From the NCBI GenBank assembly GCA_946535435.1, contig CAMNDM010000010.1, forward strand, positions 1 to 64,000: DNA of 64,000 bases, written 5' to 3'. Each line of letters opens with the position of its first letter. Position 1 is the first letter of the stretch. The position numbers and the translations under genes were made by a program. The notes beneath the pieces were generated by a model. It had not been told where the DNA came from. It did no database searches and saw only the letters and a list, made by a program, of their open reading frames with translations. Source of the DNA: Physcocola sp002396385. Lineage in GTDB: Bacteria > Bacteroidota > Bacteroidia > Bacteroidales > Paludibacteraceae. This document shows, piece by piece, positions 32,202-41,513 of this stretch.

Positions 32202-33119
32202 CTATTTGACAATCAGCTTTTTGCCGAGACTTAAAATGGCGTCTCTGTCAATATTGTTGAGGTGGCAGAGGGTCGCAACCGATGTTTTGTACATTCTGGC
32301 AATGCGGCTTAAATTGTCGCCACTTTTTACAACATGTATGCTGTGACCATCGGCTCTAGTATATGTTGCAACGGCAGCATGGCGTTTGCCGCGTGCACTT
32401 CTGTAGAGTCCGTGGAATCGGTTGTATTCGTTGAAAGAATTGACTTTGTCGATGGTGTAGGTGTCGGCATAAATAACGTTGGCATCGAAGTCAATAATGT
32501 TTCTCGGGTTCATCGGAACACCCAGGAAGCGGGTTTCGAAGTGGAGGTGTGGGCCTGTTGAGCGTCCGGTCGACCCACCAAGGCCGATAACTTCACCCGC
32601 CTTCACGTGTTGGTCGTTCTTGACCAGCGGCTTTGAAAGATGGCCGTAAAGCGTCTCAAGTCCGTTGTCGTGTCTAATAACCACGTACCAGCCGTAGCCT
32701 TTCTTGTCGAAATGGTGCGCAATTCGCACTTGTCCGTCGAAAGCGGCGCGGATAGAGTCTCCTTTGCGTACAGCAATGTCGATACCTGCATGGAAACGGC
32801 CCCAACGGGGACCATATTCTGATGTGACTTCAGGGTTGTGGACAGTCTCTATCGGAGATTCGAAGCCAGACACAACAATTTTGAATGAGTCGGGTAGCGT
32901 TACATTGTATGGATTTACCCGTTCGTTTACCCAGACTGAGGAATAGAGCTCGTTGGCCGGATACATGTCTTCTTCGTATTCTGAAAATTGGGAGAACTTG
33001 GTTTGTTCCTGCTTCACAGCATTCGCATATTGTTTTCCGTCTTTTTTCTGTTTCTGAGCCTGTCCGCTCACGGCGAACGTTAGTGCTAACGCACCAAGAA
33101 TGATGCTCTTAAACTTCAT
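32202..33119 (-). CDS. Secreted M23 metallopeptidase with C-terminal LysM
   Basis: A peptidoglycan endopeptidase of the envelope. The 305-residue protein has a signal peptide (to about SGQAQ), an M23 domain (about 90-215) with zinc ligands His110 and Asp114 (FHAGID) and His193 in GPHLHFE with catalytic His191, and a C-terminal LysM (about 262-305, HVVKSGDNLSRIARMY) that binds glycan strands. All zinc residues are present, so it should be active, in cell-wall remodelling or division. The leader appears long, about 170 bases. Confidence 0.93.
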   Translation of the reverse strand: MKFKSIILGALALTFAVSGQAQKQKKDGKQYANAVKQEQTKFSQFSEYEEDMYPANELYSSVWVNERVNPYNVTLPDSFKIVVSGFESPIETVHNPEVTSEYGPRWGRFHAGIDIAVRKGDSIRAAFDGQVRIAHHFDKKGYGWYVVIRHDNGLETLYGHLSKPLVKNDQHVKAGEVIGLGGSTGRSTGPHLHFETRFLGVPMNPRNIIDFDANVIYADTYTIDKVNSFNEYNRFHGLYRSARGKRHAAVATYTRADGHSIHVVKSGDNLSRIARMYKTSVATLCHLNNIDRDAILSLGKKLIVK

Positions 33120-33291
33120 ATTGTTGTTCCTCCTTCGTTTTTATTTTTTGACAAAAACACGTGTTCTTTAGCCAAGCTTCTCGCCTGGCCAGAACCCTAT
33201 TATTTGTCATATTTTATAACTTAGCAAGAATTTGGTATCAGATTAAGCAAACGTCGTTTTTTTGATGCCTCCGTTTGTTTCTTGCACGGCG

Positions 33292-33299
33292 CAAAGTTA
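33292..33299 (-). promoter_or_regulatory. Promoter -7 element for the M23 peptidase gene
   Basis: TAACTTTG on the minus strand, 172 bp before the start codon, giving a long untranslated leader. Confidence 0.5.
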
Positions 33300-33707
33300 A
33301 ACTCTCTAAAATAAATATGAAATTATTTATTTATGTTGTACAACATAAAATCGACTTTTCTGCCATTCGCATCGCCTTTTGCTTATTTAGTTGGTTGAAA
33401 ATCAATTTGTTGTTTTGCTATTCGCAACTAGTGGACATTCGGAGGAACGTTTTTGAGTTGTGAATAATTATTGAAAAAGTCTAATGTGTCTTAACATTTA
33501 TGATGTGCTTTTTAACAAAAAAAAGTTTGCGCGAAAAACTCCTGTAGTGCCGTGGAAAACCTGCTGTATGCAATGTCTTCTCCTTTCTGGTTATAATTGT
33601 ATAAATGCACTTTTTTGTGGGAACGGTAAGCCTGCAACCAACACATATATTATAGTATGTGTTTCTCTTTTTAATAATTTTTTTTGGTGTATACACACTC
33701 TTTTTTG

Positions 33708-33715
33708 TTACTTTG
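33708..33715 (+). promoter_or_regulatory. Probable promoter element for topA
   Basis: TTACTTTG differs at one position from TAnnTTTG and lies 75 bp before the topA start. Confidence 0.35.
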
Positions 33716-33790
33716 CGCAAAATTTAAATTCCATTGTTATGGATATTGGGCGTTTGTCTATCATTCTGGCCCTTTATAGATGTTAATACT

Positions 33791-36211
33791 ATGCAAAAGA
33801 ATTTAGTAATTGTCGAGTCTCCAGCCAAGGCTAAAACAATTGGCAACTTTTTGGGTGATGGGTATGCTGTTACCTCAAGTATGGGTCACGTGCGTGATTT
33901 GAAAAAAAAAGGACTTGGCATTGATGTGAATAATAATTTCCAACCCGATTACGAAATTTCTTCCGATAAAGTCAAACTGGTCGCCGAATTGCGAAAGGCG
34001 GCTAAAGGCGCTGACAAGGTGCTGCTTGCTTCCGATGAAGACCGCGAGGGAGAGAGCATTGCATGGCACTTGTACGAGGTGCTCGGACTTAAGCCCGACA
34101 ACTATGAGCGCATTGTTTTCCACGAAATAACTAAGACGGCGATTACCGAGGCAGTGGCTAATCCACGCAAAATTGATATGGCGCTGGTTAACGCCCAGCA
34201 GGCCCGCCGTGTACTTGACCGTATAGTCGGATTCGAAATATCTCCTATCCTGTGGCGCAAAGTGAAACCTTCGCTTTCTGCCGGCCGTGTACAAAGTGTG
34301 ACTGTCCGGCTAATGGTTGACCGTGAACGTGAAATCAAATCTTTTGTTCCTCAGGCTTATTATAAGGTGTCGGCTCTGTTTACACTGACCGATGCCGAGG
34401 GAAAGTCGCAACACTTGAAAACGGAGTTGAACAGCCAGCTGAAAAGCAAACAAGAGGCGCTCGACTTCCTCGAAAAATGCAAGTCGGCCTCCTTCTCTAT
34501 TGAAGATGTGGTGAAAAAGCCTGTTGTGCGTCATCCTGCTCCGCCGTTTACCACTTCTACTTTGCAACAGGAGGCTTCCCGTAAATTGGGTTTCTCTGTC
34601 TCGAAAACCATGATGGTGGCCCAACACCTCTACGAGAGCGGTAAAATAACCTATATGCGTACCGATTCGGTCAACCTTTCGGGACTGGCTGTAAATACCT
34701 GTAAAGAGCAGATTATTAGTGAATATGGTGACAAATACCACCAGTTCCGCAGCTTCCATACTACGGCAAAGGGTGCACAAGAGGCGCACGAAGCCATACG
34801 CCCTACTTACGTGAACAAGCCGACTGTTGAAGGCAACAGTGACGAAAAACGGCTTTATGAGCTTATCTGGAAACGTACGGTTGCCTCGCAGATGGTAGAT
34901 GCCCAACTGGAAACTACTACTATAACAATTTCTGTCTCAACCGACAACCGCAAGTTTGTGGCTTCGGGTGAGGTTGTCGTCTTCGATGGCTTCCTAAAGG
35001 TTTATATGGAGGGTGTTGACGATGCAGAAGACAGTAACAATACGTTGCTTCCGCCTGTAAATGTGGGACAATTGTTGCAAATGCCTGACAGTATTGAGGC
35101 TTTGCAGCGCTACACCCGACCTCCTTACCGGTATAACGAGGCTAGTCTGGTAAAACAACTTGAAACTTTGGGGATAGGACGACCTTCTACCTATGCCCCG
35201 ACTATTTCTACCATTGTTGCCCGCGAATATGTGGTGAAGGAAGATGTGCAGGGCGAGGAAAGGGTCTGCAACCTCCTGGAACTGAAAGGTGGCTCTATTT
35301 CTGATGAAGATAAAAAAGAGGTGTTTGGCGCTGAACACGGGAAACTGCGACCTACCGACTTAGGTACGGTGGTGAATGATTTCCTGATGGCGAATTTCCC
35401 AAATATCATGGACTATAACTTTACCGCTGAGGAAGAGAAGAATTTCGATGAGATTGCAGCTGGTAACGAGGAGTGGACAAAGACAATAGACAAGTTCTAT
35501 AAAGATTTTCACCCTACGGTGCTGAACGTTGCCGAACAGGAAGGACCTAAGGTGGGTGAAAGGCAGGTGGGTGTGGAACCTAGTACGGGGAAGCCTGTCT
35601 TTGTGAAGATTGGCCGTTTCGGCCCTGTCGCACAAATCGGTTCTGCCGATGATGAGGAAAAACCGCGTTTCGCATCGTTGCGTAAAGACCAACACCTCGA
35701 TACTATTACGTTTGAGGAGGTTATGGACTTGTTCCGTCTCCCTCGCCAAATTGGCGAATATGAGGGAAAAGTGCTGACTGTGGCTGAGGGCAGATTTGGA
35801 CCTTATGTCAAACACGATGGCAGTTTCTTCTCGTTGAAAAAGACCGACGACCCGATGACGATTACGGCTGAACGCGCTATTGAACTCATTGAAGAAAAAC
35901 GTTTGGCTGAAAAGAACAAGATTATATCCGACTTTGTGGCTGAGGGCATACAGGTCTGCAACGGACGTTATGGGGCTTACATTGCCTACAACGGCGCAAA
36001 CTATAAGATTCCTAAAGACAAAGATGCCAAGGAACTGACTGCTGCCGAGTGCCAGGAAATAATAAAGGAACAGGGCGAGAAAAAACCGGTAAAACGTTTC
36101 GGCGCCAAAAAAACATCGGCTGCTACAGGCAAGGCTGCTACAACGAAAGCTTCCGCCAAAAAAACAGTTGCAAAGAAAACAACGGCTAAGACGGGTGCCA
36201 AAAAAGAATAA
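33791..36211 (+). CDS. topA: DNA topoisomerase I (type IA)
   Basis: Relaxes negatively supercoiled DNA by a single-strand break and passage. The start at 33791 (MQKNLVIVESPAKAK) places the TOPRIM domain at the N-terminus, as in all homologs; an earlier in-frame codon at 33734 is rejected. The 806-residue protein has TOPRIM Asp82 and Asp84 in DEDREG, the active-site tyrosine Tyr288 in ITYMRTDSVNLS, PYRYNEASLVKQLETLGIGRPSTYA, and C-terminal topoisomerase repeats without zinc cysteines (RFGPVAQIG, GRFGPYVKH, GRYGAYIAY). The last 45 residues are a Lys/Ala/Thr-rich tail. The OmpA-family gene follows after 27 bp. Confidence 0.97.
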   Translation: MQKNLVIVESPAKAKTIGNFLGDGYAVTSSMGHVRDLKKKGLGIDVNNNFQPDYEISSDKVKLVAELRKAAKGADKVLLASDEDREGESIAWHLYEVLGLKPDNYERIVFHEITKTAITEAVANPRKIDMALVNAQQARRVLDRIVGFEISPILWRKVKPSLSAGRVQSVTVRLMVDREREIKSFVPQAYYKVSALFTLTDAEGKSQHLKTELNSQLKSKQEALDFLEKCKSASFSIEDVVKKPVVRHPAPPFTTSTLQQEASRKLGFSVSKTMMVAQHLYESGKITYMRTDSVNLSGLAVNTCKEQIISEYGDKYHQFRSFHTTAKGAQEAHEAIRPTYVNKPTVEGNSDEKRLYELIWKRTVASQMVDAQLETTTITISVSTDNRKFVASGEVVVFDGFLKVYMEGVDDAEDSNNTLLPPVNVGQLLQMPDSIEALQRYTRPPYRYNEASLVKQLETLGIGRPSTYAPTISTIVAREYVVKEDVQGEERVCNLLELKGGSISDEDKKEVFGAEHGKLRPTDLGTVVNDFLMANFPNIMDYNFTAEEEKNFDEIAAGNEEWTKTIDKFYKDFHPTVLNVAEQEGPKVGERQVGVEPSTGKPVFVKIGRFGPVAQIGSADDEEKPRFASLRKDQHLDTITFEEVMDLFRLPRQIGEYEGKVLTVAEGRFGPYVKHDGSFFSLKKTDDPMTITAERAIELIEEKRLAEKNKIISDFVAEGIQVCNGRYGAYIAYNGANYKIPKDKDAKELTAAECQEIIKEQGEKKPVKRFGAKKTSAATGKAATTKASAKKTVAKKTTAKTGAKKE

Positions 36212-36238
36212 GGCTTTCCTAATATAAATGAACAAGAG

Positions 36239-37705
36239 ATGATGATGAAGTGTTTCTGCTCTTTGGCGTTGGCGCTGCTCTCTTTCCCGATTTGGGCTGC
36301 AGAGGAACCGTTCGATAGAGATAACGAGCTGTTTTGCTCTTCTATCAATACTTATGGTGTAGAAAAAGGGCTTTCGCTATACAAACGTAAACAGGTCATC
36401 TTTTTCCGTAACGATACGGCTTATGTCGTGGCTGTCTCTAAATCGTCGGAGCTCGATCCTTTCTGGGTGGCGGGTGAGTTGGAACATCTACCTGTCGATG
36501 ACCAATTCGCATACGACGACCATGCCGACAAACTTATTTTCTCGTCGGTTGGGAAACTCTATTACAGTTATTGGAAAGATAATGGTTGGACTAACCACAA
36601 ACGCTTGAAAATGGAGGGCGTAAACCTGAAAGTGACCCATCCTTTCAACGATGCCTTGTCGCAACCGGAAAAAATTCAACGCATCTATCACCCTACATTT
36701 GCTAAAGGCGGTGACCGGCTTTATTTTGCCGCCGTTTCGAAAGGACGGACCGATTTAGACCTTTGGTATGCCGACCGTGGTCCCGAAGATACGTGGCTGG
36801 CGCCCCATCTACTTCCGGTCAATACCGATGCGAACGAGGAACACCCTTTTGTGGTGGGCGATTCGTTGCTCTATTTCTCGTCGAACCGTGCCGAAAACCA
36901 GCGGGCCAACCTTTATTATGTCGATTTGACGGAAGAACAGCCTGTGGCGCGGATTTCCGTTTTGAGTAGTCCTTCCAGCGACGAGATTGGAATTGTTGTG
37001 GTGGGCGATAGGGCACACCTTATTTCTGACCGCTGCCCAACACGTCCCGGACAGGTTTGTGACGATAATATATTTAAAGCCCAGGTTGTCAGACGTGAGA
37101 AGAAAGAGGCGGGGATTTCGTTCAAAGATATCCCTGAAACTTTCCCGAAAGATGTGGCCAGCCCTTATGATGTCCTCCCTTATGTGTTCCGTACAATGAC
37201 TGAAGCGGAGGCTGATTCGGCTCTTGCTCGGGGTGAAAAACTGGAACACGACCGCCTGATGAGGCTGGACTCTGTTGCCAAGGCCAAGGCCGACAGTGTT
37301 TTGTGGGTTGCGCTCAATTCGGTCGATGAGAATAAAAGGGCGCAGATGCTGACCAGCAATGTTGCGAAGACCGAGAGTAAGGTCATCTTCTATTTCGATT
37401 CAGATGACGACCATCTGAACGACAAATATGCGACCGATCTGGATGCAATTGTACAATATATTAAATCGGAACCCCAGACTAAATTCCTGATATACGGGTT
37501 TACCGATGAAAGGGGAACCGACAAATACAACCAAAATCTTTCGGTGCGCCGTGCGCAGAGTGTCTTTAGGGCACTCCGCGACAAAGGGGTCCCTACGTCG
37601 AACCTGTTGTTTACCGGATTCGGTGAGCGTGGGCTAGTTGTAAAGAACGCAAAGACGGAAGATGAACATCAAAAGAACAGAAGGGTGGAAATCCGTAAAA
37701 TGTAG
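36239..37705 (+). CDS. OmpA-family envelope protein with beta-propeller-like middle
   Basis: The 488-residue protein has a signal peptide (to about PIWAAEE), a middle section with PD40/WD40-like repeats (LYFAAVSKGRTDLDLWYADR; LLYFSSNRAENQRANLYYVDL in separate blocks) and a C-terminal OmpA domain (about 376-488) with FDSDDDHLNDKY, YGFTDERGTDKYNQNLSVRRAQSV and NRRVEI motifs that bind peptidoglycan. The layout resembles PorE-type proteins of the type IX secretion apparatus or other PG-anchored complexes; the role is not certain. Start candidates are three neighbouring ATG codons. A terminator hairpin overlaps the last codons. Confidence 0.85.
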   Translation: MMMKCFCSLALALLSFPIWAAEEPFDRDNELFCSSINTYGVEKGLSLYKRKQVIFFRNDTAYVVAVSKSSELDPFWVAGELEHLPVDDQFAYDDHADKLIFSSVGKLYYSYWKDNGWTNHKRLKMEGVNLKVTHPFNDALSQPEKIQRIYHPTFAKGGDRLYFAAVSKGRTDLDLWYADRGPEDTWLAPHLLPVNTDANEEHPFVVGDSLLYFSSNRAENQRANLYYVDLTEEQPVARISVLSSPSSDEIGIVVVGDRAHLISDRCPTRPGQVCDDNIFKAQVVRREKKEAGISFKDIPETFPKDVASPYDVLPYVFRTMTEAEADSALARGEKLEHDRLMRLDSVAKAKADSVLWVALNSVDENKRAQMLTSNVAKTESKVIFYFDSDDDHLNDKYATDLDAIVQYIKSEPQTKFLIYGFTDERGTDKYNQNLSVRRAQSVFRALRDKGVPTSNLLFTGFGERGLVVKNAKTEDEHQKNRRVEIRKM

Positions 37706-37739
37706 CGTGAAACGCTGCATTCGGATTCCCACCCTTTTT
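37681..37739 (+). terminator. Terminator overlapping the 3' end of the OmpA-family gene
   Basis: 15 bases inside the gene (37681-37695) pair with 37722-37736 with one mismatch, and a second hairpin (37701-37708 with 37712-37719) sits inside the loop across the stop codon. A T run follows. Confidence 0.75.
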
Positions 37740-37795
37740 CTCTTGCAATGTTGTTCCTAGAAAATGATAGTAGAATATAAAAGCTTTATTTTGTT

Positions 37796-39463
37796 ATGAT
37801 CGACACAATCGTCAACATCTTGAGCCTTGTCGGCTCGTTAGGCCTGTTTCTTTACGGTATGAAGATTATGAGTGAGGGCCTTGAAAAATTCGCTGGTGAC
37901 AGCTTGCGTAACATCTTGGCGGCTATGACGAAAAACCGTGTTATGGGCGTACTGACGGGTTTGTTGGTTACGGCTCTCATACAGTCGTCTTCTGCCACTA
38001 CCGTTATGGTGGTCAGCTTTGTCAATGCAGGACTCATGACGTTGAAACAGTCTATTGGCGTGATTATGGGTGCCAACATCGGAACCACGGTCACCGCATG
38101 GCTTATCTCGGCTGTCGGTTTCAAGGTGAATATATCGGCTTTCGCTATTCCGTTGCTGGCGCTTGCTTTGCCCCTCATTTTCTCCAGTCAGTCGAAACGT
38201 AAGAATATCGGTGAGTTCGTCTTCGGTTTCTCTTTCCTCTTTATGGGGTTGAGTTACTTGCAGACCGCCGCTTCGAATATGGGAATTGGTGAAATTGTCG
38301 CCAACATGTTGTCGCATGTCCCTTGCGACAGTTTCCTGACTATTATTCTTTTTGTGATAGTGGGTGCGTTGGTAACAATGCTGGTGCAGGCGTCGGCGGC
38401 CACTATGGCCATCACCCTCATGTTGTTCGATATGCACATTCCGGGCTTCGGCTTCGAACAGGCTGCGGCTTTGGCTATGGGACAGAATATCGGTACAACT
38501 ATAACGGCCTTTATGGCTTCGCTCACCGCTAATACCCAAGCGCGCAGGGCTGCTCTGGCCCATATGTTCTTCAACGTTTTCGGTGTGGTGGTAGTGCTTA
38601 TTGTTTTCTATCCGGCCTGCAACGCTATCAGCTGGTTCGTGACCGACTTTATGGGTGTGGAAAGCAACGATTTGTATAAACTTTCGGCATTCCATACGGC
38701 ATTCAACATTATGAACACCTTGTTGCTGATTTGGTTCGTCAACCAGATTGAAGCCTTTGTGTGCAAAGTATTGCCACAGAAGGAGCAAGACGAAGAGTAC
38801 CGCTTGCGCTATATTTCTGCTGGTTATCCTTCTACGGCCGAACTCTCAATTCTGGAAGCCCAGAAGGAAATCAACAACTTTGCCGAACGTTGCCACCGTA
38901 TGTTCAATTTGGTGAAAGACTTGCTGAAAATTGAAAAGGACGAGGATTTTAACAAATTGTTCTCACGTATAGAGAAATATGAGAGTATTGCCGACAATAT
39001 GGAGGTGGAAATCGCCAAGTATTTGAAAAAGGTGAGCGAGGGACGCTTGTCGAACGAGTCAAAATCGAATATGCAGCAGATGCTCCGCCAAATTTCCGAA
39101 TTGGAAAGTATTGGCGATTCGTGCTACAACTTGGCCCGAACCGTAAACCGTTGCCGGCAGAACAATGCCAAATTTACTGACGGACAGTTGGCTCATATTG
39201 GTGAGATGATGAGGTTGGTCGACGACTCGCTGGTGGAGATGACCCGTTGTGTGGAAAAATTCCCGGAAAAGCACGATATCAACGCGTCGAACAATATCGA
39301 AAATGAAATCAACAACTACCGCAACCAGTTGAAGAACCAGAACCTTACCGATATCAACAATGGCCTCTACAACTACCAGCTTGGGGTTTATTATGTTGAC
39401 TTCATTTCAGAGTGCGAGAAGTTGGGCGACTATGTGGTGAATGTGGTGGAAGCTACCATCTGA
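37796..39463 (+). CDS. Na/Pi cotransporter family protein with PhoU-like tail
   Basis: Imports phosphate with sodium or exports it. The 555-residue protein has two inverted membrane repeats with the signature motifs QSSSATT (residues 63-69) and QASAATM (near 200), each followed by MGANIGTTVTA or MGQNIGTTITA. From about 335 on it is a cytoplasmic helical PhoU-like domain (ELESIGDSCYNLARTV; ISECEKLGDYVVNVVE). This two-part form is common in Bacteroidota. No pho regulator lies near. Confidence 0.92.
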   Translation: MIDTIVNILSLVGSLGLFLYGMKIMSEGLEKFAGDSLRNILAAMTKNRVMGVLTGLLVTALIQSSSATTVMVVSFVNAGLMTLKQSIGVIMGANIGTTVTAWLISAVGFKVNISAFAIPLLALALPLIFSSQSKRKNIGEFVFGFSFLFMGLSYLQTAASNMGIGEIVANMLSHVPCDSFLTIILFVIVGALVTMLVQASAATMAITLMLFDMHIPGFGFEQAAALAMGQNIGTTITAFMASLTANTQARRAALAHMFFNVFGVVVVLIVFYPACNAISWFVTDFMGVESNDLYKLSAFHTAFNIMNTLLLIWFVNQIEAFVCKVLPQKEQDEEYRLRYISAGYPSTAELSILEAQKEINNFAERCHRMFNLVKDLLKIEKDEDFNKLFSRIEKYESIADNMEVEIAKYLKKVSEGRLSNESKSNMQQMLRQISELESIGDSCYNLARTVNRCRQNNAKFTDGQLAHIGEMMRLVDDSLVEMTRCVEKFPEKHDINASNNIENEINNYRNQLKNQNLTDINNGLYNYQLGVYYVDFISECEKLGDYVVNVVEATI

Positions 39464-39483
39464 TGCGACACCCCCCTGGAAAC

Positions 39484-39525
39484 AACGCCTTGCCGCCTTT
39501 CGGGTGGCAAGGCGTTCCTTTTTTG
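39484..39525 (+). terminator. Terminator after the Na/Pi transporter gene
   Basis: A 14-bp stem (39484-39497 with 39503-39516, one G-T) and a T run. Confidence 0.92.
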
Positions 39526-39557
39526 CAGTAAATGGCCGTTCTCACCGAAAAAAATGC

Positions 39558-39565
39558 TAACTTTG
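39558..39565 (+). promoter_or_regulatory. Promoter -7 element for the DUF4254-GT9 operon
   Basis: TAACTTTG, 40 bp before the DUF4254 start. Confidence 0.6.
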
Positions 39566-39605
39566 TTGGCTGTAAGAAAATTAAAAATAGTAATTAAGAT
39601 TTAAT

Positions 39606-40211
39606 ATGAGCTTCACATCCGATGCCAACAAATTGTTCGATCAGGTTATAGTTGACTATCACAAGACCGACAATGTTGACGCTCCTATCAACAACCCTTA
39701 TCCTGCGCAAACCATCGATAACATTCTATATTTAAAAAACTGGATTGATACGGTTCAGTGGCACTTGGAAGATATTATCCGCAACCCTGAAATCGATCCT
39801 GTTGAGGCGTTGGCTTTGAAGCGCCGCATCGATAAGAGCAACCAGGACCGTACCGATTTGGTTGAGCGTATCGACAGCTACTTCTGGGAAAAATACCAGG
39901 GTGTGAAGGTGAAGCCTACCGCTGTCATCAATACCGAAAGCCCAGCCTGGGCGATTGACCGCCTCTCTATTCTGGCGCTTAAAATCTACCACATGCGTGT
40001 CGAGGCCGAACGTACCGATGTCTCTGCCGAACAGCATGCCGCTTGCCAGAAGAAGCTGGACGTGCTTTTGGAACAGCGCGTTGACCTTTCAACCGCCATC
40101 GACCAGCTTTTGACCGATATTGAGAATGGTGACCGTTATATGAAGGTCTACAAGCAGATGAAGATGTACAATGACCCTAATTTGAACCCTGTCCTTTACG
40201 GCAAGAAGTAA
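39606..40211 (+). CDS. DUF4254 family protein
   Basis: The 201-residue, mostly helical cytoplasmic protein contains NPYPAQTIDNILYLKNWIDTVQWHLEDIIR and RRIDKSNQDRTDLVERID in separate blocks, the DUF4254 signature. In Bacteroidota the gene is regularly paired with a glycosyltransferase family 9 gene, as here (20-bp gap), suggesting a role in lipopolysaccharide core assembly. The biochemical function is unknown. Confidence 0.85.
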   Translation: MSFTSDANKLFDQVIVDYHKTDNVDAPINNPYPAQTIDNILYLKNWIDTVQWHLEDIIRNPEIDPVEALALKRRIDKSNQDRTDLVERIDSYFWEKYQGVKVKPTAVINTESPAWAIDRLSILALKIYHMRVEAERTDVSAEQHAACQKKLDVLLEQRVDLSTAIDQLLTDIENGDRYMKVYKQMKMYNDPNLNPVLYGKK

Positions 40212-40231
40212 TAACAACTGAATGTAGGCAG

Positions 40232-41242
40232 ATGAAACGGATTCTAGTAATGCGGCTTTCGGCTATGGGCGATGTGGCGATGACGGTTCCCGTCTTGGCC
40301 AGTCTGCTACAGCAACATCCCGATGTGGAAGTGACGCTGTTGAGCACACCCCGCTTCGAACCGATGTTTGCCGGCATCGACCGTCTCCGTTTTGTGGGTG
40401 TTGACACGAAAAAGACCTATAAGGGCTTTGGTGGCATCTTCAAACTGTTCCGTTTCCTGCGTAAAAACTATACGTTCGACCAGATGGTCGACTTGCACGA
40501 TGTGCTCCGTAGCAAGGTGCTCCGCAAACTATACCGGCTGACGGGCGTCCCTGTTTCGGTTATCGATAAGGGGCGTGCCGAGAAAAAGGCCTTGGTAAAG
40601 GAAGGCGGTGACGGGAAAAGACAACTGAAGTCGTCGGTCGACCGTTATTGCGAGGCTTTCGCCGCGGCTGGCTATCGTGTGGAGGTCAATTTTCAGGGCC
40701 TCTTCCCTAAAAATGAGGTTTTCGAACTTCCTTTCGAGAAAAAAGGTACTTGGGTTGGTGTGGCTCCATTCGCACAACACCAGGGTAAGATTTATCCGGT
40801 TGAGAAGATGGAGCAGGTCGTCCGCCAGTTGGCTGCTCTGCCCGGTGTGGAGGTACTGCTGTTTGGCGGTGGACCGAAGGAAAAAGCCGTTCTCGAAGGT
40901 TGGGAGAAAGCTATCCCATCTACCATTTCATTGGCTGGAAAGTTTCCGCTAAGTACCGAACTGCATTTGTTGAATGCTTGCAAGGTGGTGGTGAGTATGG
41001 ATTCTGCCAATATGCATTTGGCATCGCTGGTAAACACACCGGTGGTGTGCGTATGGGGCGCTACTCATCCGTATGCGGGTTTTAATGGTTTCGGACAGAA
41101 CTTGGCGAACGCTGTGCAGATTGATATGGATTGCCGTCCTTGCTCTATTTATGGTAACAAACCGTGTAAAAAGGGCGACTATCCCTGTATGAATAGTATT
41201 CCTCCTGAGGTGGTGGTCGAAAAAGTGAGAAATCTGCTTTAA
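40232..41242 (+). CDS. Glycosyltransferase family 9 (heptosyltransferase-like)
   Basis: GT9 enzymes add heptose or a related sugar to the inner core of lipopolysaccharide on the cytoplasmic face of the inner membrane. The 336-residue protein shows the GT-B layout: RLSAMGDVAMTVPVLASL at the start, HPDVEVTLLSTP, then the donor-binding half with GVAPFAQHQGKIYPVEKM, LFGGGPKE, VVSMDSANMHLASLVNTPVVCVWGATHP in pieces, and a Cys-containing CRPCSIYGNKPC end typical of WaaF/WaaC-type proteins. It forms an operon with the DUF4254 gene. Confidence 0.88.
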   Translation: MKRILVMRLSAMGDVAMTVPVLASLLQQHPDVEVTLLSTPRFEPMFAGIDRLRFVGVDTKKTYKGFGGIFKLFRFLRKNYTFDQMVDLHDVLRSKVLRKLYRLTGVPVSVIDKGRAEKKALVKEGGDGKRQLKSSVDRYCEAFAAAGYRVEVNFQGLFPKNEVFELPFEKKGTWVGVAPFAQHQGKIYPVEKMEQVVRQLAALPGVEVLLFGGGPKEKAVLEGWEKAIPSTISLAGKFPLSTELHLLNACKVVVSMDSANMHLASLVNTPVVCVWGATHPYAGFNGFGQNLANAVQIDMDCRPCSIYGNKPCKKGDYPCMNSIPPEVVVEKVRNLL

Positions 41243-41269
41243 GTAAAATACACAAAATGTAAAATAAAG

Positions 41270-41313
41270 CAACAGCGGTAAGTGGTGTTTCGCTTACTGC
41301 TGTTGTTGTTTTG
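41270..41313 (+). terminator. Terminator after the GT9 gene
   Basis: A 13-bp stem (41270-41282 with 41293-41305, one G-T) followed by T-rich sequence. Confidence 0.8.
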
Positions 41314-41430
41314 TTTGCGGACCTATCTTTGCGTAATGGAAATCTCGTCGGTTAGTTTTGTTGCCCGAGAAAATTTGTTGATGTGTAATTTTTCTGCCTT
41401 TTTTCTGTTTTTTTGTTCTCCTATTTTTTT

Positions 41431-41438
41431 TATATTTG
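41431..41438 (+). promoter_or_regulatory. Promoter -7 element of the first duplicated secreted pair
   Basis: TATATTTG, 76 bp before the 157-aa gene; the same element and similar leader recur at 46182-46189. Confidence 0.6.
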
Positions 41439-41480
41439 CGAATGTAATAGGGTTATAGCTTTGTTTTGGCTTTGCTTATT

Positions 41481-41507
41481 ATGAAGAAAAATATTAATGT
41501 AATCTAA
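41481..41507 (+). CDS. Leader mini-ORF (MKKNINVI), copy 1
   Basis: An eight-codon frame, ATG at 41481, stops 6 bp before the start of the 157-aa gene. The second duplicate keeps the same frame with one residue changed (MKKSINVI) and the same distance. It may be a short translated leader that delivers ribosomes to the next start, or conserved only because the duplication is recent. Confidence 0.3.
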   Translation: MKKNINVI

Positions 41508-41513
41508 CTGGTT

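Larger units (their letters stand above)
33120..33790. other. Long AT-rich intergenic region between the M23 gene and topA
   Basis: The 671-bp divergent gap holds a minus-strand promoter element at 33292-33299 and a weak plus-strand one at 33708-33715. Short reading frames on both strands lack coding character. I see no repeat, RNA or operator that I can name. Confidence 0.5.

Noticed and set aside
33484..33786. Plus-strand frame of 100 codons before topA
   Set aside because: Low-complexity AT-rich sequence, overlaps topA's promoter, and has no family-like motif.
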